A stretch of DNA of 64,000 bases from Aphelidium insulamus (Eukaryota; Aphelidiomycota; Aphelidea; Aphelidiaceae), in assembly GCA_036784855.1 (NCBI GenBank), contig JAZDSV010000062.1, forward strand, positions 1 to 64,000, given 5' to 3'. The position numbers and the translations under genes are program-made. Within the stretch, counting starts at the first letter, position 1; every line of letters starts with the position of its first letter. The notes under the pieces are model-generated. The model was not told the origin of the DNA and did no database searches. It worked only from the letters and a program-made list of their open reading frames with translations. Shown piece by piece: positions 47,372 through 57,719 of the stretch.

Positions 47372-47654
47372 ATACATATGTATGTATTGAGCGGGGAGAC
47401 ACCCAGAAACATTACAACAATTCACATGGCAGATCCATCACGAGTCGGAAAGGGCCGCCGACTGGCGGCTGCGAGTACAGGCACTTAATATGCGTCTGGC
47501 ATCTCTGGAGAGAGACACTCTGCACGCGGATAGTAGCGCCTGTGAGGACCGCGCCGAGACGACCCCACAGCAGCAGCAGCCAGAAGAGCGTCCGCAATGC
47601 CAACAGTCGCGGTGGTCGCGCTATTATAACGGTGACAGTGACGACGAGGACTAA
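46990..47654 (+). CDS. MRNIP-like zinc-binding protein
   Basis: Exons are 46990-47055, 47212-47271 and 47433-47654, all in frame. The N terminus reads MPQRFLVLQCFDGQCAMYQV, then QPRWQCKVCGQKQSVKR. This is the two-pair layout (C-x4-C ... C-x2-C with GQKQS) of MRN-complex-interacting protein, followed by a helix (ERAADWRLRVQALNMRLASL). In animals MRNIP binds the MRE11-RAD50-NBS1 complex and promotes DNA damage signalling. This protein is about 115 residues, much shorter than human MRNIP, and ends with a Gln-rich and acidic tail. The N-terminal match is good; functional equivalence is inference. Confidence 0.78.
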
Positions 47655-47723
47655 TATTGCGGCGCCCAATACTACATGTATACCCACACACAATATATAG
47701 ACTGCAGCTGCTGTATTGTCCAG

Positions 47724-47807
47724 TCACATTTCTACGTCTACGCGGCGGGTCCGCTGCCATATCTGCCGGTTCATAGGTGAGCTTGCATGGTTAAAGACAT
47801 ACATCTG

Positions 47808-47844
<37 letters not shown>

Positions 47845-49995
47845 ACTACATGCCTGAATGTATGCCTCGGAGAGAAAAATCATTTGCGGCAACGTCTCCT
47901 CCACAATGAGATCCTGTATTTGGAACCAGTTGCCCTCGGTGGCGACGGCGCTGGCGGTGTTCTCTGTGCCGGCCAGCTGGATTTTGTACGAGCCTTCGCC
48001 GGGTTTGGGCTTGCCGTCGTGCACTATATTGGCCACCAGGTCGTAGTAGTGCCTTCTCACTGGCTGTGGTGTACGATTGGCATCTATCCAGTCAACATCG
48101 CATAATTCTGTATAAGAAAATATGCACACACCTGCATCGACAACCAGTGTATCGGTCGGTGCAAATTCCAGCAGGTCGGCACTCTTCAGCGGAAAGTTGA
48201 CTATTGTGTGATTCTTTTCGAGGATGAAATTGTTTTTTGTAAAGCGCTTCATCGAGAGAATGAGATACGTTGGCAATCGAGTTATACGGTATGTCCGCTG
48301 CTCATTCAACACATCCTGTCCATTCGTATTAGATACAATTGTCACTCACAGTAGTATATAGCTAGTGTGAAACATTGCATGCCAACAATATCATACAGTA
48401 ACAATGTATGCACATCTCAAATCGCACCTGCGTTGTTTCACTGTCAAACTTGGACAGCAATGTGCCCAGTGCCACTTGGGGTATGATGCTCTTCTCGTAC
48501 TCTTCCGCAAACACGGGCATGGGTGGCAGGTCGAGTGTGAGGAAGAAGAAGGGCACTCGCTTGATGCCGGCCGGGCCAAGAGTGTGGTGGCCGCCCGACT
48601 CCTTTTTGCCTTGAATGGCTCTCGATGTGATTTCCACTTCGCCCTGGAATGTGCGTGATATGACGGCTGCTCGCAGTCAGCGAAATAATAAATAAATTAA
48701 TGCGTGCTTACTGTGCTTCTTGCCGCTCCCGCCCAGGTCTCGGTGCAGCGTGTTCAGAAACCATGATATGAACTCTGTGGCATCTCCGGCAGCAGTGATC
48801 AGAAAGCGCTTCCTACTAGCCTTGACTACTTCTTGCAGCAGCTGTACGATGTGTTGGCACTCTTCTGGCTCTACATATCACGGGCACAAACCTCGTGTGG
48901 ACTGATGTGACCCTTGAATGAGCGAGGATTCCACATTTTGCGCACCAGCAGACCGAAACGGCTAACTGCCCGCGGCACTCATTAGCACAGACACGGGTTA
49001 AAGAGCTGCCTCTTACCCAGCTCAGACGCGGGCGGACCGCCACCGGAACGCAGCTGACTGTTTAGCAGGAAAAAGTCGCGCACCGGTGCCACGTGGGCCA
49101 GCGCTTGTATCACGACATTGACGTAGTCGTTGCACTTTATGTTGTTCAGGCCAACATAGCCGGGCACATACTTTTTCCTCGTCAAATCGTATGCTGTGGT
49201 TCGCTCTGTATTTTGATCACTAGGGTTTGTGGATGACAAGTTGCTGCTGGCTGGCTTGTCGATGCTTGCCACTTGGGCGGCTGTATACGTGGGATTGATC
49301 ACGTACTATGCAATGTGAGACGATATTGGCTGATAACAAGATCTTGCCTTTATATCCTCCAACGATTTGTCCTGCACCACATAGTTGTCTGGCAGGCAGT
49401 ACACCTGGCAACAGCTGTTAGTTACTCATACAAATAATATATATATATATATATATATATAATGTATATTGTACATCGGTACCTTGAGAGAGTCCAAGTT
49501 GATAAACACGTGATGGTCCTCTTCCATGGAGTGAAAATAAGCGCGCGAGCCAACTCCGCGACCTACACAAGCGCACAGAGTCACACGCTTGCACATCGAC
49601 ATGCACAGACTACCGCAGCACACACGCACACCACACGCACCTTGAAAGTACTTGCCACACACGAGACAGGCGTACACGTTCAGATTGGAGAGCGAAACGC
49701 TGCACACCTTTTCAAAGTCAAAGTCCAGACGGTAGCGGTCGATTGTGCCCAGGTAGGGACAGCTGCTATCTGCTGCAGTGGCAGTTGCTGCAGCAGTGGA
49801 GACGGTGGCACGCGGCTTGGTACCGACGCGGGACTGCGTGCCCAAGTTGCTGGCTGTGCTTTGCACGCGCACTGTGGCGCGATCAGCACCGGTAGTAGGT
49901 GGAGCGATAGTGTCGACACCGGTGTTGATGGCGGGACGCTTCGGGGCATCCATAGACGCCACGTGTGCCGAAGGGGAACCAGAGCGCTTCAGCAT
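47724..49995 (-). CDS. USP39: USP39 / Sad1, inactive UBP of the U4/U6.U5 tri-snRNP
   Basis: USP39 is required for tri-snRNP recruitment. From ATG at 49995 the protein has a Thr/Ala-rich leader, then a zinc-finger UBP domain (SSCPYLGTIDRYRLDFDFEK, NVYACLVCGKYFQG, AYFHSMEEDHHVFINLDS). The UBP fold follows with KYVPGYVGLNNIKCNDYVN, where the catalytic Cys position of active USPs is not Cys (Asp then Tyr-Val), as expected for this family. Later pieces are FISWFLNTLHRDLGG, LPTYLILSMKRFTKNNFI, YDLVANIVHDGKP and WFQIQDLIVEETLPQM. The last exon (47762-47724) encodes IWQRTRRVDVEM and is reached from a GC donor after SEAYIQ. About nine introns. Confidence 0.93.
47815..47841 (+). repeat. (TA)n in USP39 intron
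   Basis: Uninterrupted TA run in the last intron of USP39. Similar runs sit in introns of the DEUBAD gene (10484-10511), VPS18 (45259-45292) and the ACBP gene (50696-50725). Confidence 0.9.
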
Positions 49996-50091
49996 TGAAT
50001 TACCCTGATTGTCTGTCTGTCTGTGTGTGTGCTTGTTCTGAGTTGTGTGTGTGTGTGTGTGGCATATGCATATCTGCATATGTATTGTCTA

Positions 50092-50164
50092 ATAATATAT
50101 ATTTATATACTAGGTGCAGCATTCACTGCATGTATGCGATGCAGCATAATATAATATTTACATA

Positions 50165-50195
<31 letters not shown>

Positions 50196-50240
50196 TATAT
50201 ACTAGGTGCAGCATTCACTGCATGTATGCGATGCAGCAAA
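50092..50240 (+). repeat. direct repeat of about 53 bp upstream of USP39
   Basis: The segment TTTATATACTAGGTGCAGCA followed by TTCACTGCATGTATGCGATG occurs twice, ending near 50146 and 50240, separated by TA-rich sequence. Confidence 0.85.
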
Positions 50241-50534
50241 ATGTGAACCTTATGTGAACCCATATGTATATAGCTAATACATCTACTATTGACGTGGCCA
50301 CACCCACACAGCCCAACAACATGTGTATGTACTACATGTGTATTAACTGTATCTATATCTAGCTGGACTCGCTTAATACATCCAACTAGAGCATACACAC
50401 ACACACACACACACTCACACACACACACACACGTCCAACATGTAGACACTGCATGTAAATATAAATGTAAATATACCAACTGTATATCCAAGCATGAGTG
50501 AGCGAGTGTATTGGACGGCGTGGACACCGCGGTA

Positions 50535-50943
50535 CTAGGGCTTGTAGTTGGCAAGCAGCGCATTGCTCTCCCAGCTGGCATCACCGGCCGCGACTAGGTC
50601 AATGTACTTTTGCATGGCCTCCTCCTTGGCCATTCCCTTCACGGAATTCCTGCGCAAGTGTAGCCAGAGAGAGATCGCACACGCACACACACACATATAT
50701 ATAAATATATATATATATATATATGTATACATGTACACACACGCACACATACCATGCATCCCACTTGGCACGCGCTTCTAGCTGCACCGCCCACGGCTGC
50801 GCACCCTGCACATCACCGTCGGTGGCCTGCTTGTAGAGAGAGTAGAACTGCAGCTTCTCCTCAGTGCTGGCATCGGCCTTGGGCGGCCCAGTGCGGATGA
50901 GGTACGCGGCCTTCTTGAAGCGTGTCTGAAGATCTGCCGTCAT
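50535..50943 (-). CDS. acyl-CoA-binding protein
   Basis: A small cytosolic carrier of long-chain acyl-CoA esters. Exons (complement) are 50943-50753 and 50649-50535, joined in frame across a TA-rich intron. The four-helix signature is present: LQTRFKKAAYLI, EEKLQFYSLYKQATDGD, the following Pro-Trp, RAKWDAW joined to NSVKGMAKEEAMQKYIDLV. The ligand-contacting Tyr and Lys residues of YSLYKQAT and the KWDAW motif are intact. Length is about 101 residues against the usual 87-92, with a short extra tail (SWESNALLANYKP). Confidence 0.95.
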
Positions 50944-51587
50944 ATCGAAGATGCTATTGTATGAGTCTGTTGTGGGAATGGCTTGGCATCACTGCTAAAT
51001 ATTTATAAATATTTATACATGTAGCAATAGCAATAGTTAGTTATGTCTTGTCATCTCTTGGGAAGTTTCCGTGTGCAAGACGGCATTGCTACATACTATT
51101 TATATAGTAAGTATAGTTTATAGTGTTTGTATAGTATATATTTATATAGTGTTATAAATACTATTTATGTTCTTGTCATATTTTGGGCAAGGCAAGTTAT
51201 GTCTTGTCATCTCTTGGGAAGTTGCTGTGTGTAACACTTGCAAGTAGTATGTAGTCGGCTTCTTATGTTGGGGTGCGGGTGCTGCAGCAATGCTTACCAG
51301 AATGTCTTATACTATTTGCATATGCATACATGAATGCACGCTGTACGAAATTGTCATACCCACAGCTGACTGAACCTGATGTCTCATCCATCTGTTTACC
51401 TCCACCTGATATGTATGAGTCTGAAGAAATCTTACTCCCGGTCAGAGCAGCGCTTAATTGACTTGCCGAACTGTATTATGCACCATCAAACTCTGTCCAC
51501 TACTATTTATATATAGTTGCATGCGACTACATGCTACATATGTGCCTGAACTGTATGTAAATAGTATGACTACAACTATAGCCGCCA
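50944..51587. other. intergenic with a duplicated 37-bp word
   Basis: TTATGTCTTGTCATCTCTTG followed by GGAAGTT occurs at about 51038 and 51194, about 156 bp apart. The spacer has alternating TATTTATATAG words. No gene is supported. Confidence 0.5.
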
Positions 51588-52241
51588 TCACACAGCTCTA
51601 GTGAAGGTGTACAACCGCTCATAGGACGCCAGACCAACCTCTGCACCGGTCTGACGGCTGCGTAGTGTCCACACACTACCCGCGGCCGGCGCGTACGTGT
51701 CCAGCTCGCCGATGGGACCGACCACCAGCAGCTGGCGGCATGCGGTGCCACAGTCGGCAGCCAATGCCGCGTACTCGTCAATTACAGACGGGTAGCGCGG
51801 ATAGACAAAGAGCAGCGATGTGCAGTGGCCGTCCCGCAGTGTGCGCACCACGTTCGCCGTGTCACCCGTCCGCAGCAGGAGTCGGCTGGGCGCCGGTAGG
51901 AAGCGATTGATCACCGACGCCACCTCTACGCCGACAATGTCCACTCCGGCACACACATGAAGCACCTCTTCCAACAGACCTGTGCCGCTGCCCACGCTCA
52001 GCACCCTGCCATCACGCAGCATATGCGCCAGCGTCTGAATGAGCTGGGTGGAGAGGTGGCGTACACAGCAGAGCGTTGTGCGGTGCGTGTCCAGCAGTGA
52101 GAGTAGGTACACTGGGTCCACTGCATGCTCGCCTGGGACAAGCGCGGTGCACAGCACCTCATTGGCGACAAATGGCAGCGAGTGTGACGCGTCTGTCCCG
52201 ACACTGGCTAAAGCAGCCGCGGGAAACGTCATCTTGGCCAT
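51588..52241 (-). CDS. single-exon SAM-dependent methyltransferase-like protein
   Basis: A 217-residue uninterrupted ORF (an alternative ATG two codons upstream at 52247). The Rossmann-type SAM-binding loop is GRVLSVGSGTGLLEEVL, followed by an acidic second strand (VDIVGVEVASVINRFL). A later hydrophobic strand, TSLLFVYPRYPSV, could be motif IV. Before the loop come helices with Leu/His (SLLDTHRTTLCCVRHLSTQ). I cannot place it in a named methyltransferase family, and the substrate is unknown. It shares the minus strand with its neighbours, with a 59-bp gap to the next gene's stop codon. Confidence 0.65.
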   Translation of the reverse strand: MAKMTFPAAALASVGTDASHSLPFVANEVLCTALVPGEHAVDPVYLLSLLDTHRTTLCCVRHLSTQLIQTLAHMLRDGRVLSVGSGTGLLEEVLHVCAGVDIVGVEVASVINRFLPAPSRLLLRTGDTANVVRTLRDGHCTSLLFVYPRYPSVIDEYAALAADCGTACRQLLVVGPIGELDTYAPAAGSVWTLRSRQTGAEVGLASYERLYTFTRAV

Positions 52242-52300
52242 CTGCAAGTTGCATACAGATGCGAACTATGCACCACAGAGTACATACAAAGCCATCTAGT

Positions 52301-54099
52301 CTAGTCACAAGTGGCTGGCGCCGGGGCGCGCAGCAGCAACGCCACCTGGGCAGAGAGCTCCGCATTAACAGTGGTCACATCGGCCAGCATCTTCTCCAGC
52401 TGCTCAATGCGCGCCGTCTTTTGCGCGTCATAGTTGCCGTGGCCGATTATATTTGTCTCTTCCACGTTGTAGCTCTCCTGCAGTCAATTAGATATATATA
52501 TATATATATATTTACATATATCTATGTATAGTGTGCTTATATTGTATATAGATACAATACGTGCCAGATGGTGTCGCAGCATTGCATTCTCCTTCTCCAT
52601 GAGTGCCAGTCGGGCAGTGCACCGCTCCAATTCGGCGGCCTGGCCACCGCCCAGCCGTCCTTCATCAGCATCAACACTCTGCGCCGACTGGGCGCTTACA
52701 AGCTACATGATGGTCAGATTACCATATATATATACTTGTGAATGTAACGTACCTGTGTCTCTAGCTGTTGTATGCGCGCAGACAGTTGCTTGCACTGCTG
52801 TGACAAGGCCTCTTCACGTTGCCGGCTAGACTCCAGTCTGTTCACATGAGATCCCAGCAGGTCAATCAGCGGCCGGTCTTGCCCCGCATCCACAATGCCC
52901 GCCTGGCTGAATAGACGCGCGAGTTCGGTTTCCCTGGCACGCAGCATGGCATTGTCCGCTTGTACTTTTGCCCATTCAGACTGCTGTGCCGCCAGGCGCT
53001 CCACTTTAGTCTGAAGAGCGCGATTTTCCTCGGCCAACATTTCGGTATTCCGCATTGTGGCCGTCAGACGTCGATTCTCGCCCTGACACCGGCGACACTG
53101 TGCCTCCGACTCTTTCAGCTTGGCGCCGAGCTCTGCCATATATTATTTATATACACACACACACATATATAACATATGTATATATAATCGACATTACACA
53201 CAGACACCACGGACCAGTAAGCTGCCGCCGTAATAGCGCGGCGTATTGTTGCGAATCTTGCTCAGACTGTTCCGACACTTGCGCTGCGTGTACAGTATCA
53301 CCACCAGGCTGACCACGCTGTATAAAGGACTCTGCCTCCGCGAGTCTGTGTTGCATCGCGGCGCGCATACGGTCAAGCTATTTGATCAGCACGCAACTCT
53401 GTCACCCACACACAGACTGACACCCCGCATGACACACCTCAGCCGCCTGCATATCGCACGTTTGCTGGCAGTGCTTCAGCTGCAGCCGCACAGCATCCAA
53501 GTCCAGCTGGCTCTGACTGCGATGGGAGCGAAGTTGGCTCTCTGCCACTTCTAGCTGGCTCGATAGTCGGGCATTCTCTGCGGAGAGCCGTGATGTCGTA
53601 TGGGCCGACTCTTCCTATACGGATTATAGTATGAATGACGTGATTTGCATGCATTGCTAGTTGTGCACGGTGCGATGTAAAGTGCCAAAGTGATATAGAT
53701 GTAAGTACCGGGACAGCGCAATGATATGATATAAGTGGCAGGACAACGCAATGATATAGAATGATAAATTGTTGTCAGTGCCAGGCAAAGTAGTGATATA
53801 GATGTAAGTACCGGGACAGCGCAATGATATGATATAAGTGGCAGGACAACGCAATGATACCTGCAATTTGGCCATGTCGGCAGATAACCGCGCCAGTTTG
53901 GCCGTGTGCTCCTTGTCGCGGTCATACAGGAACAGCTTGGCGCTCTGAGCGTCCTGGGTGGCGGTCAGTGGCGGTGAGTGACGGTGAGTGACGGCGTCAA
54001 TGGACTACACTGCACTACACGTACCGCCAGGGCTGCATTGGCGGCAGCAAGTTGACTTTTAAACTGGGCCAGCTCAGCGGCGCTCTCAGCGGCCATCAT
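52301..54099 (-). CDS. multi-exon coiled-coil protein
   Basis: About seven exons: the first (54099 to about 54025) encodes MMAAESAAELAQFKSQLAAA. Then come about 53955-53863 (LYDRDKEHTAKLARLSADMA), about 53616-53440 (TSRLSAENARLSSQLEVAES), about 53372-53218 (AMQHRLAEAESFIQRG), 53139-52755 (LKESEAQCRRCQGENRRL, NTEMLAEENRALQTKVERLA), about 52700-52562 (AAELERCTARLALMEKENAM) and about 52480-52301 (KTARIEQLEKMLADVTTVNA). Nearly the whole product is heptad-patterned, like a golgin or tethering protein, about 370 residues. There is no GRIP or other terminal domain to name a family. The intron at 53.6-53.86 kb contains a 66-bp direct repeat. Confidence 0.7.
53691..53859 (+). repeat. 66-bp direct repeat within an intron
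   Basis: Positions 53691-53756 and 53794-53859 are identical (start TGATATAGATGTAAGTACCG), with period 103. Each copy is itself two related halves (GGGACAGCGCAATGATA and AGGACAACGCAATGATA). Confidence 0.9.
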
Positions 54100-54916
54100 A
54101 TTGTGTACTATTTATATACTATTAGGATTTGCCGCGTCAGGATCATTGAAGTCAAGAGTCCATCACATATTGTAAATACTTGTATAATACATGCACAGTT
54201 TACCAGTACTTACATATGCATGCTAAGATTATACATATGTGGATAGCTGGGCATGTGCATGTACCTTGTACATATGCCGAATGGTTATTGCCCCCAGAGA
54301 ATAATGGATGGATAACGAAGAAATATGCAAGGTGATAAAAGACGCATATGACGGTGATAAAAGACGCATATACATACATAGGCACCTATAACACTTCACT
54401 CCCATCAACAGCGCACAATATAAAGTAAAGCACAGCGTATTGCATGCTGAAAAAGGGTACTATGATAACTAACATACACACCAATAATATGTATTTGACA
54501 CTATCTATATGAATGCGTGGAGCAGAGAATTATTTACAGATGTGTATGTAAATAATTAAAGTGCTAAATTACCTGGACAACACACTATGCAACTCATTGA
54601 CAGTGCATGACATTATTAGATGGAAGCAAAGGATGCAACGCAAAAGTGCGCATTATAACATACGTATGAAAATAAATAGTATGCGATGCTGACTACGAAG
54701 GCGCCATGGCACAGTTATATTCACTTGTGCCATGTCATATTTAATAACTAAATAATATTTTTATTAATTATAAGTAATAATTTAATATTTAATAAAATAG
54801 ATAGCGCGCGCAAGCCGTAGAGTCACCAACTTGGTCAAAGCCCCAAAACCACCAAATGAGTCCAAAATGAAAGGATGCTATTTCAAATTTCAAATAATAG
54901 CGTATCAAACGCGCCA
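54100..54916. other. AT-rich intergenic region
   Basis: Divergent interval between the coiled-coil gene and the PPR gene. It has an 18-bp direct repeat (GGTGATAAAAGACGCATA near 54330 and 54353) and AT-rich sequence. No gene is supported. Confidence 0.45.
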
Positions 54917-57674
54917 ATGATTGCCAAAGCGTGGCAGCCAATGCATCTGGCGGCACGCGGCCTGCGCCTGCACCGACTGCACCATCTCGTACACCCCACG
55001 GTCGCTGCTCCACGATATTTGCACTGGCATACTGCACGGAGGCGGTATCGCGCGTCCGTGTCACCGCTTGCACAGACGGCGCAGGCACAGCGCTTGTCCA
55101 ACCCTGCAGCGCGTCCACTTACCCCGCCAATGCCCGCCACGCAGAGCATACGCCGCCTCGACAACTTGGCCAACTACGCGTGGCCGCCGCAGTTTGACGA
55201 GGAGAGCGGCCGTGATGGCATTGGCAGTGGCGATGTTGCCGACGACGACGACAGCGCCAATTTGGACAGGTTGCGCGGCGCGCTGGATGAGTGTCGCGCC
55301 GAGGCAAGCTGGCGGCGCTTTGTCAAGCTGCAACAGTCGCTGGACACTGCGGCCGTGGCGGGCGGTGATGAAGGGGGCAGTGGTGGTGCGCGTGACGCGC
55401 TCTCTGTGCAAGACCTGTTGCAGATGGTGCGAGTGGTTGGCACGTTTGGCGAGCAGGGACACCGCACCACCGAGCGCGTGAAGCTGCTGGCGGCACATTT
55501 GCGGTCGCGGCGGCTGTCATCGGAACAGTTTTCGCAGCTGGTCCGGGTGCTGGCGCGGCAGCGGCACTTTGACCTGTGCTGGGAGTGTGTGGAGGAGATG
55601 CGCGCACTGCACATGCGCATTGGCATCGACACCTGGGCCGCCGTTGCATACCGGCTGATTATGGCGGGACAGGTGGAACGTGCCCTGCTCCTCTACAAGC
55701 AGGTGTGCGATGAGCGTGGCGGTCAAGAGGCGCGCGGACTTTTGGGCAGCTTTCTGGCGGGGTTTGCCCGGGTGGGCGACTATGACAGCGCGGTGTCTTT
55801 TGCCGATGCCAAGCGCCAGTTTGAACCGCTCACTGCCGCGGACTATGAGGCTTTGTTGCGCGTAAGTATTGCTTTATTGCTTCTTATATGTAGTATATAT
55901 ATATTATATATTTATACACTGATATCGTGGCAGGTCTCGCTAAAGTGCAAACGGCTCGACGACGGCGCCAGGTGGTTGGAGGATATGATGGCAGCGGGGC
56001 ACCCCGTGTCGCCGCCAATTATTGGCCTGTTTATCGGGGCGTATGCCGAAGTGGGCGACATTGAAAAGGCCGAACCCTGGTTCAAGCGTGCGTGTCTCGC
56101 AGCGGCAGACGGTAATAGCGGCGATGAGCAGACGGACGATGATGATGGCAACAACAGTAGCAACAATCCGCGACCTACCGTGTCCATCTACAATCGTATG
56201 CTGTGGTGCTATGTGCGTGCCAAGCGCATGGACAAGGTCACTGCCATGTTCCACGAAATGCGCACGGTTGGCCCGCAGCCGGATGTGGTCACGTGCAACC
56301 TGCTGATGGACGCTTTCGTGAAGCAGCAGGATGTGGCGTCTGCGTACGCCGTGCTAAAAACTATGAAGTCCAACGGATTTCGCTTAAACGTCTACACCTA
56401 CTCCATAATAATCAACGGGTTCTGCAAGGCGGGAAAGATGGACATTGCGCTGGAGCTTGTGGAGGAGATGCGCCGTCAGGACGTGGCCCCAGGCACCGTC
56501 ACGTTTAACACACTCATTGATGGTCACAGGTATTATTATTTTTTGTCTTACATATATATATAACTATACACAACAATATACGCTGCAAATACGATACAGC
56601 CATACAATTTATATATATTGTTATATAAACAATTGTTAATATTTCGGTAGCAAGGCCAAGAATTTCGAGGAATCATTGCGCGTCTACAGCCAGATGAAGC
56701 AGGCGGGAATGCCTGTGGATATTTACACGCTCACTTCGCTGATGCACGGCGCGGCTTGCACGGACCAGGTGGAGCTGGCCGCCTCGCTGTTTGACGAGAT
56801 TAAACGCCACAATCTACCAATGACCGCCGTCACGTACAATGTGCTGCTCTTTCTGCAAGCCAAGCGACGAGACTTGGCAGCTGCTAAACGCGTGCTGGAA
56901 GAGGCTGCCGGCAAGCCAGATGGCAACGATGTCACGCTGTACAACTCGTACCTTTTTGTGTGCGTTGCCTGCCGGCACCCCGAAGGTGCACAGGAAACAC
57001 TGCGCGAGATGAAGGCAAGGGGCATTCGACCAAACACCGGCACCTACTCCCTGCTGATGGAGCTGGCGTCGGTGGAAAATCGATGCGACAACATTTTGAA
57101 ACTGTTTAATCTGCTTGTCAAGGATGAGTCGCTGCCGTGCGTGGAGGAGGAGACGGTGGTGACCGTCATTCGGCTGCTCGGCCATCACGGCCACCTGGAC
57201 GCCGTGAAACAATCGTTCGATGCGCTGACGGCTCCGTCACGAAAGAGCGGCGGATCAAAAAAGAGCTTGGCAAAACGGCGCATAGAAGTCGGCCCGAGAA
57301 CGTGGGTCATGTACATGCGCACGCAGCTGGAGGGCGAAAATGCTGCCGAGGCGGTGCGCGCATTCCACGACATGTTCACCGCCGCAGATTTCACCGTGGA
57401 CCAAGCAACAGTCAGCGCGGCCCTGCAGTGCTTTCGCAGGCAACAGTTGTGGGATGAATTGGAGCAGCTTGTGCGGCACGTGGAGCTGCACCATCCGCAT
57501 TTGCTCTCGGATGACGCGGCTATGATGAATGGCAGCAAGCGGCAACTGTCGGCAGATTTTTACCGCGCCTTCAGCGACGACCCTGTCCCGCCATCCGCTG
57601 TCGACAGCCAAATCAACACCATCCCCGCCGCCAATTTCAACAACGACAACAACGAAAGCGGAAGTAATAGATAG
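54917..57674 (+). CDS. pentatricopeptide repeat protein, probably mitochondrial
   Basis: Exons are 54917-55861, 55934-56529 and 56651-57674. The N terminus is rich in Arg/His/Ala without acids (LAARGLRLHRLHHLVHPTV), a good mitochondrial presequence. A PPR tract follows: YNRMLWCYVRAKRMDKVTAM, PDVVTCNLLMDAFVKQQDVA, NVYTYSIIINGFCKAGKMDI, VTFNTLIDGHRSKAKNFEES, DIYTLTSLMHGAACTDQVEL and AVTYNVLLFLQAK. At least ten motifs can be counted. Length is about 854 residues. Such proteins bind organellar RNA for processing or translation; the target is unknown. An Asp/Asn linker interrupts the repeats near residue 400. Confidence 0.85.
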
Positions 57675-57719
57675 GCGCGTAATACTATTTAGTGTCTAAC
57701 ATATATCGGTGAGTATCTG

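Noticed and set aside
47485-47760. Arg-rich minus-strand ORF over the MRNIP-like exon 3
   Set aside because: It overlaps the better-supported plus-strand MRNIP-like exon and the USP39 last exon; the canonical USP39 ending uses another frame.
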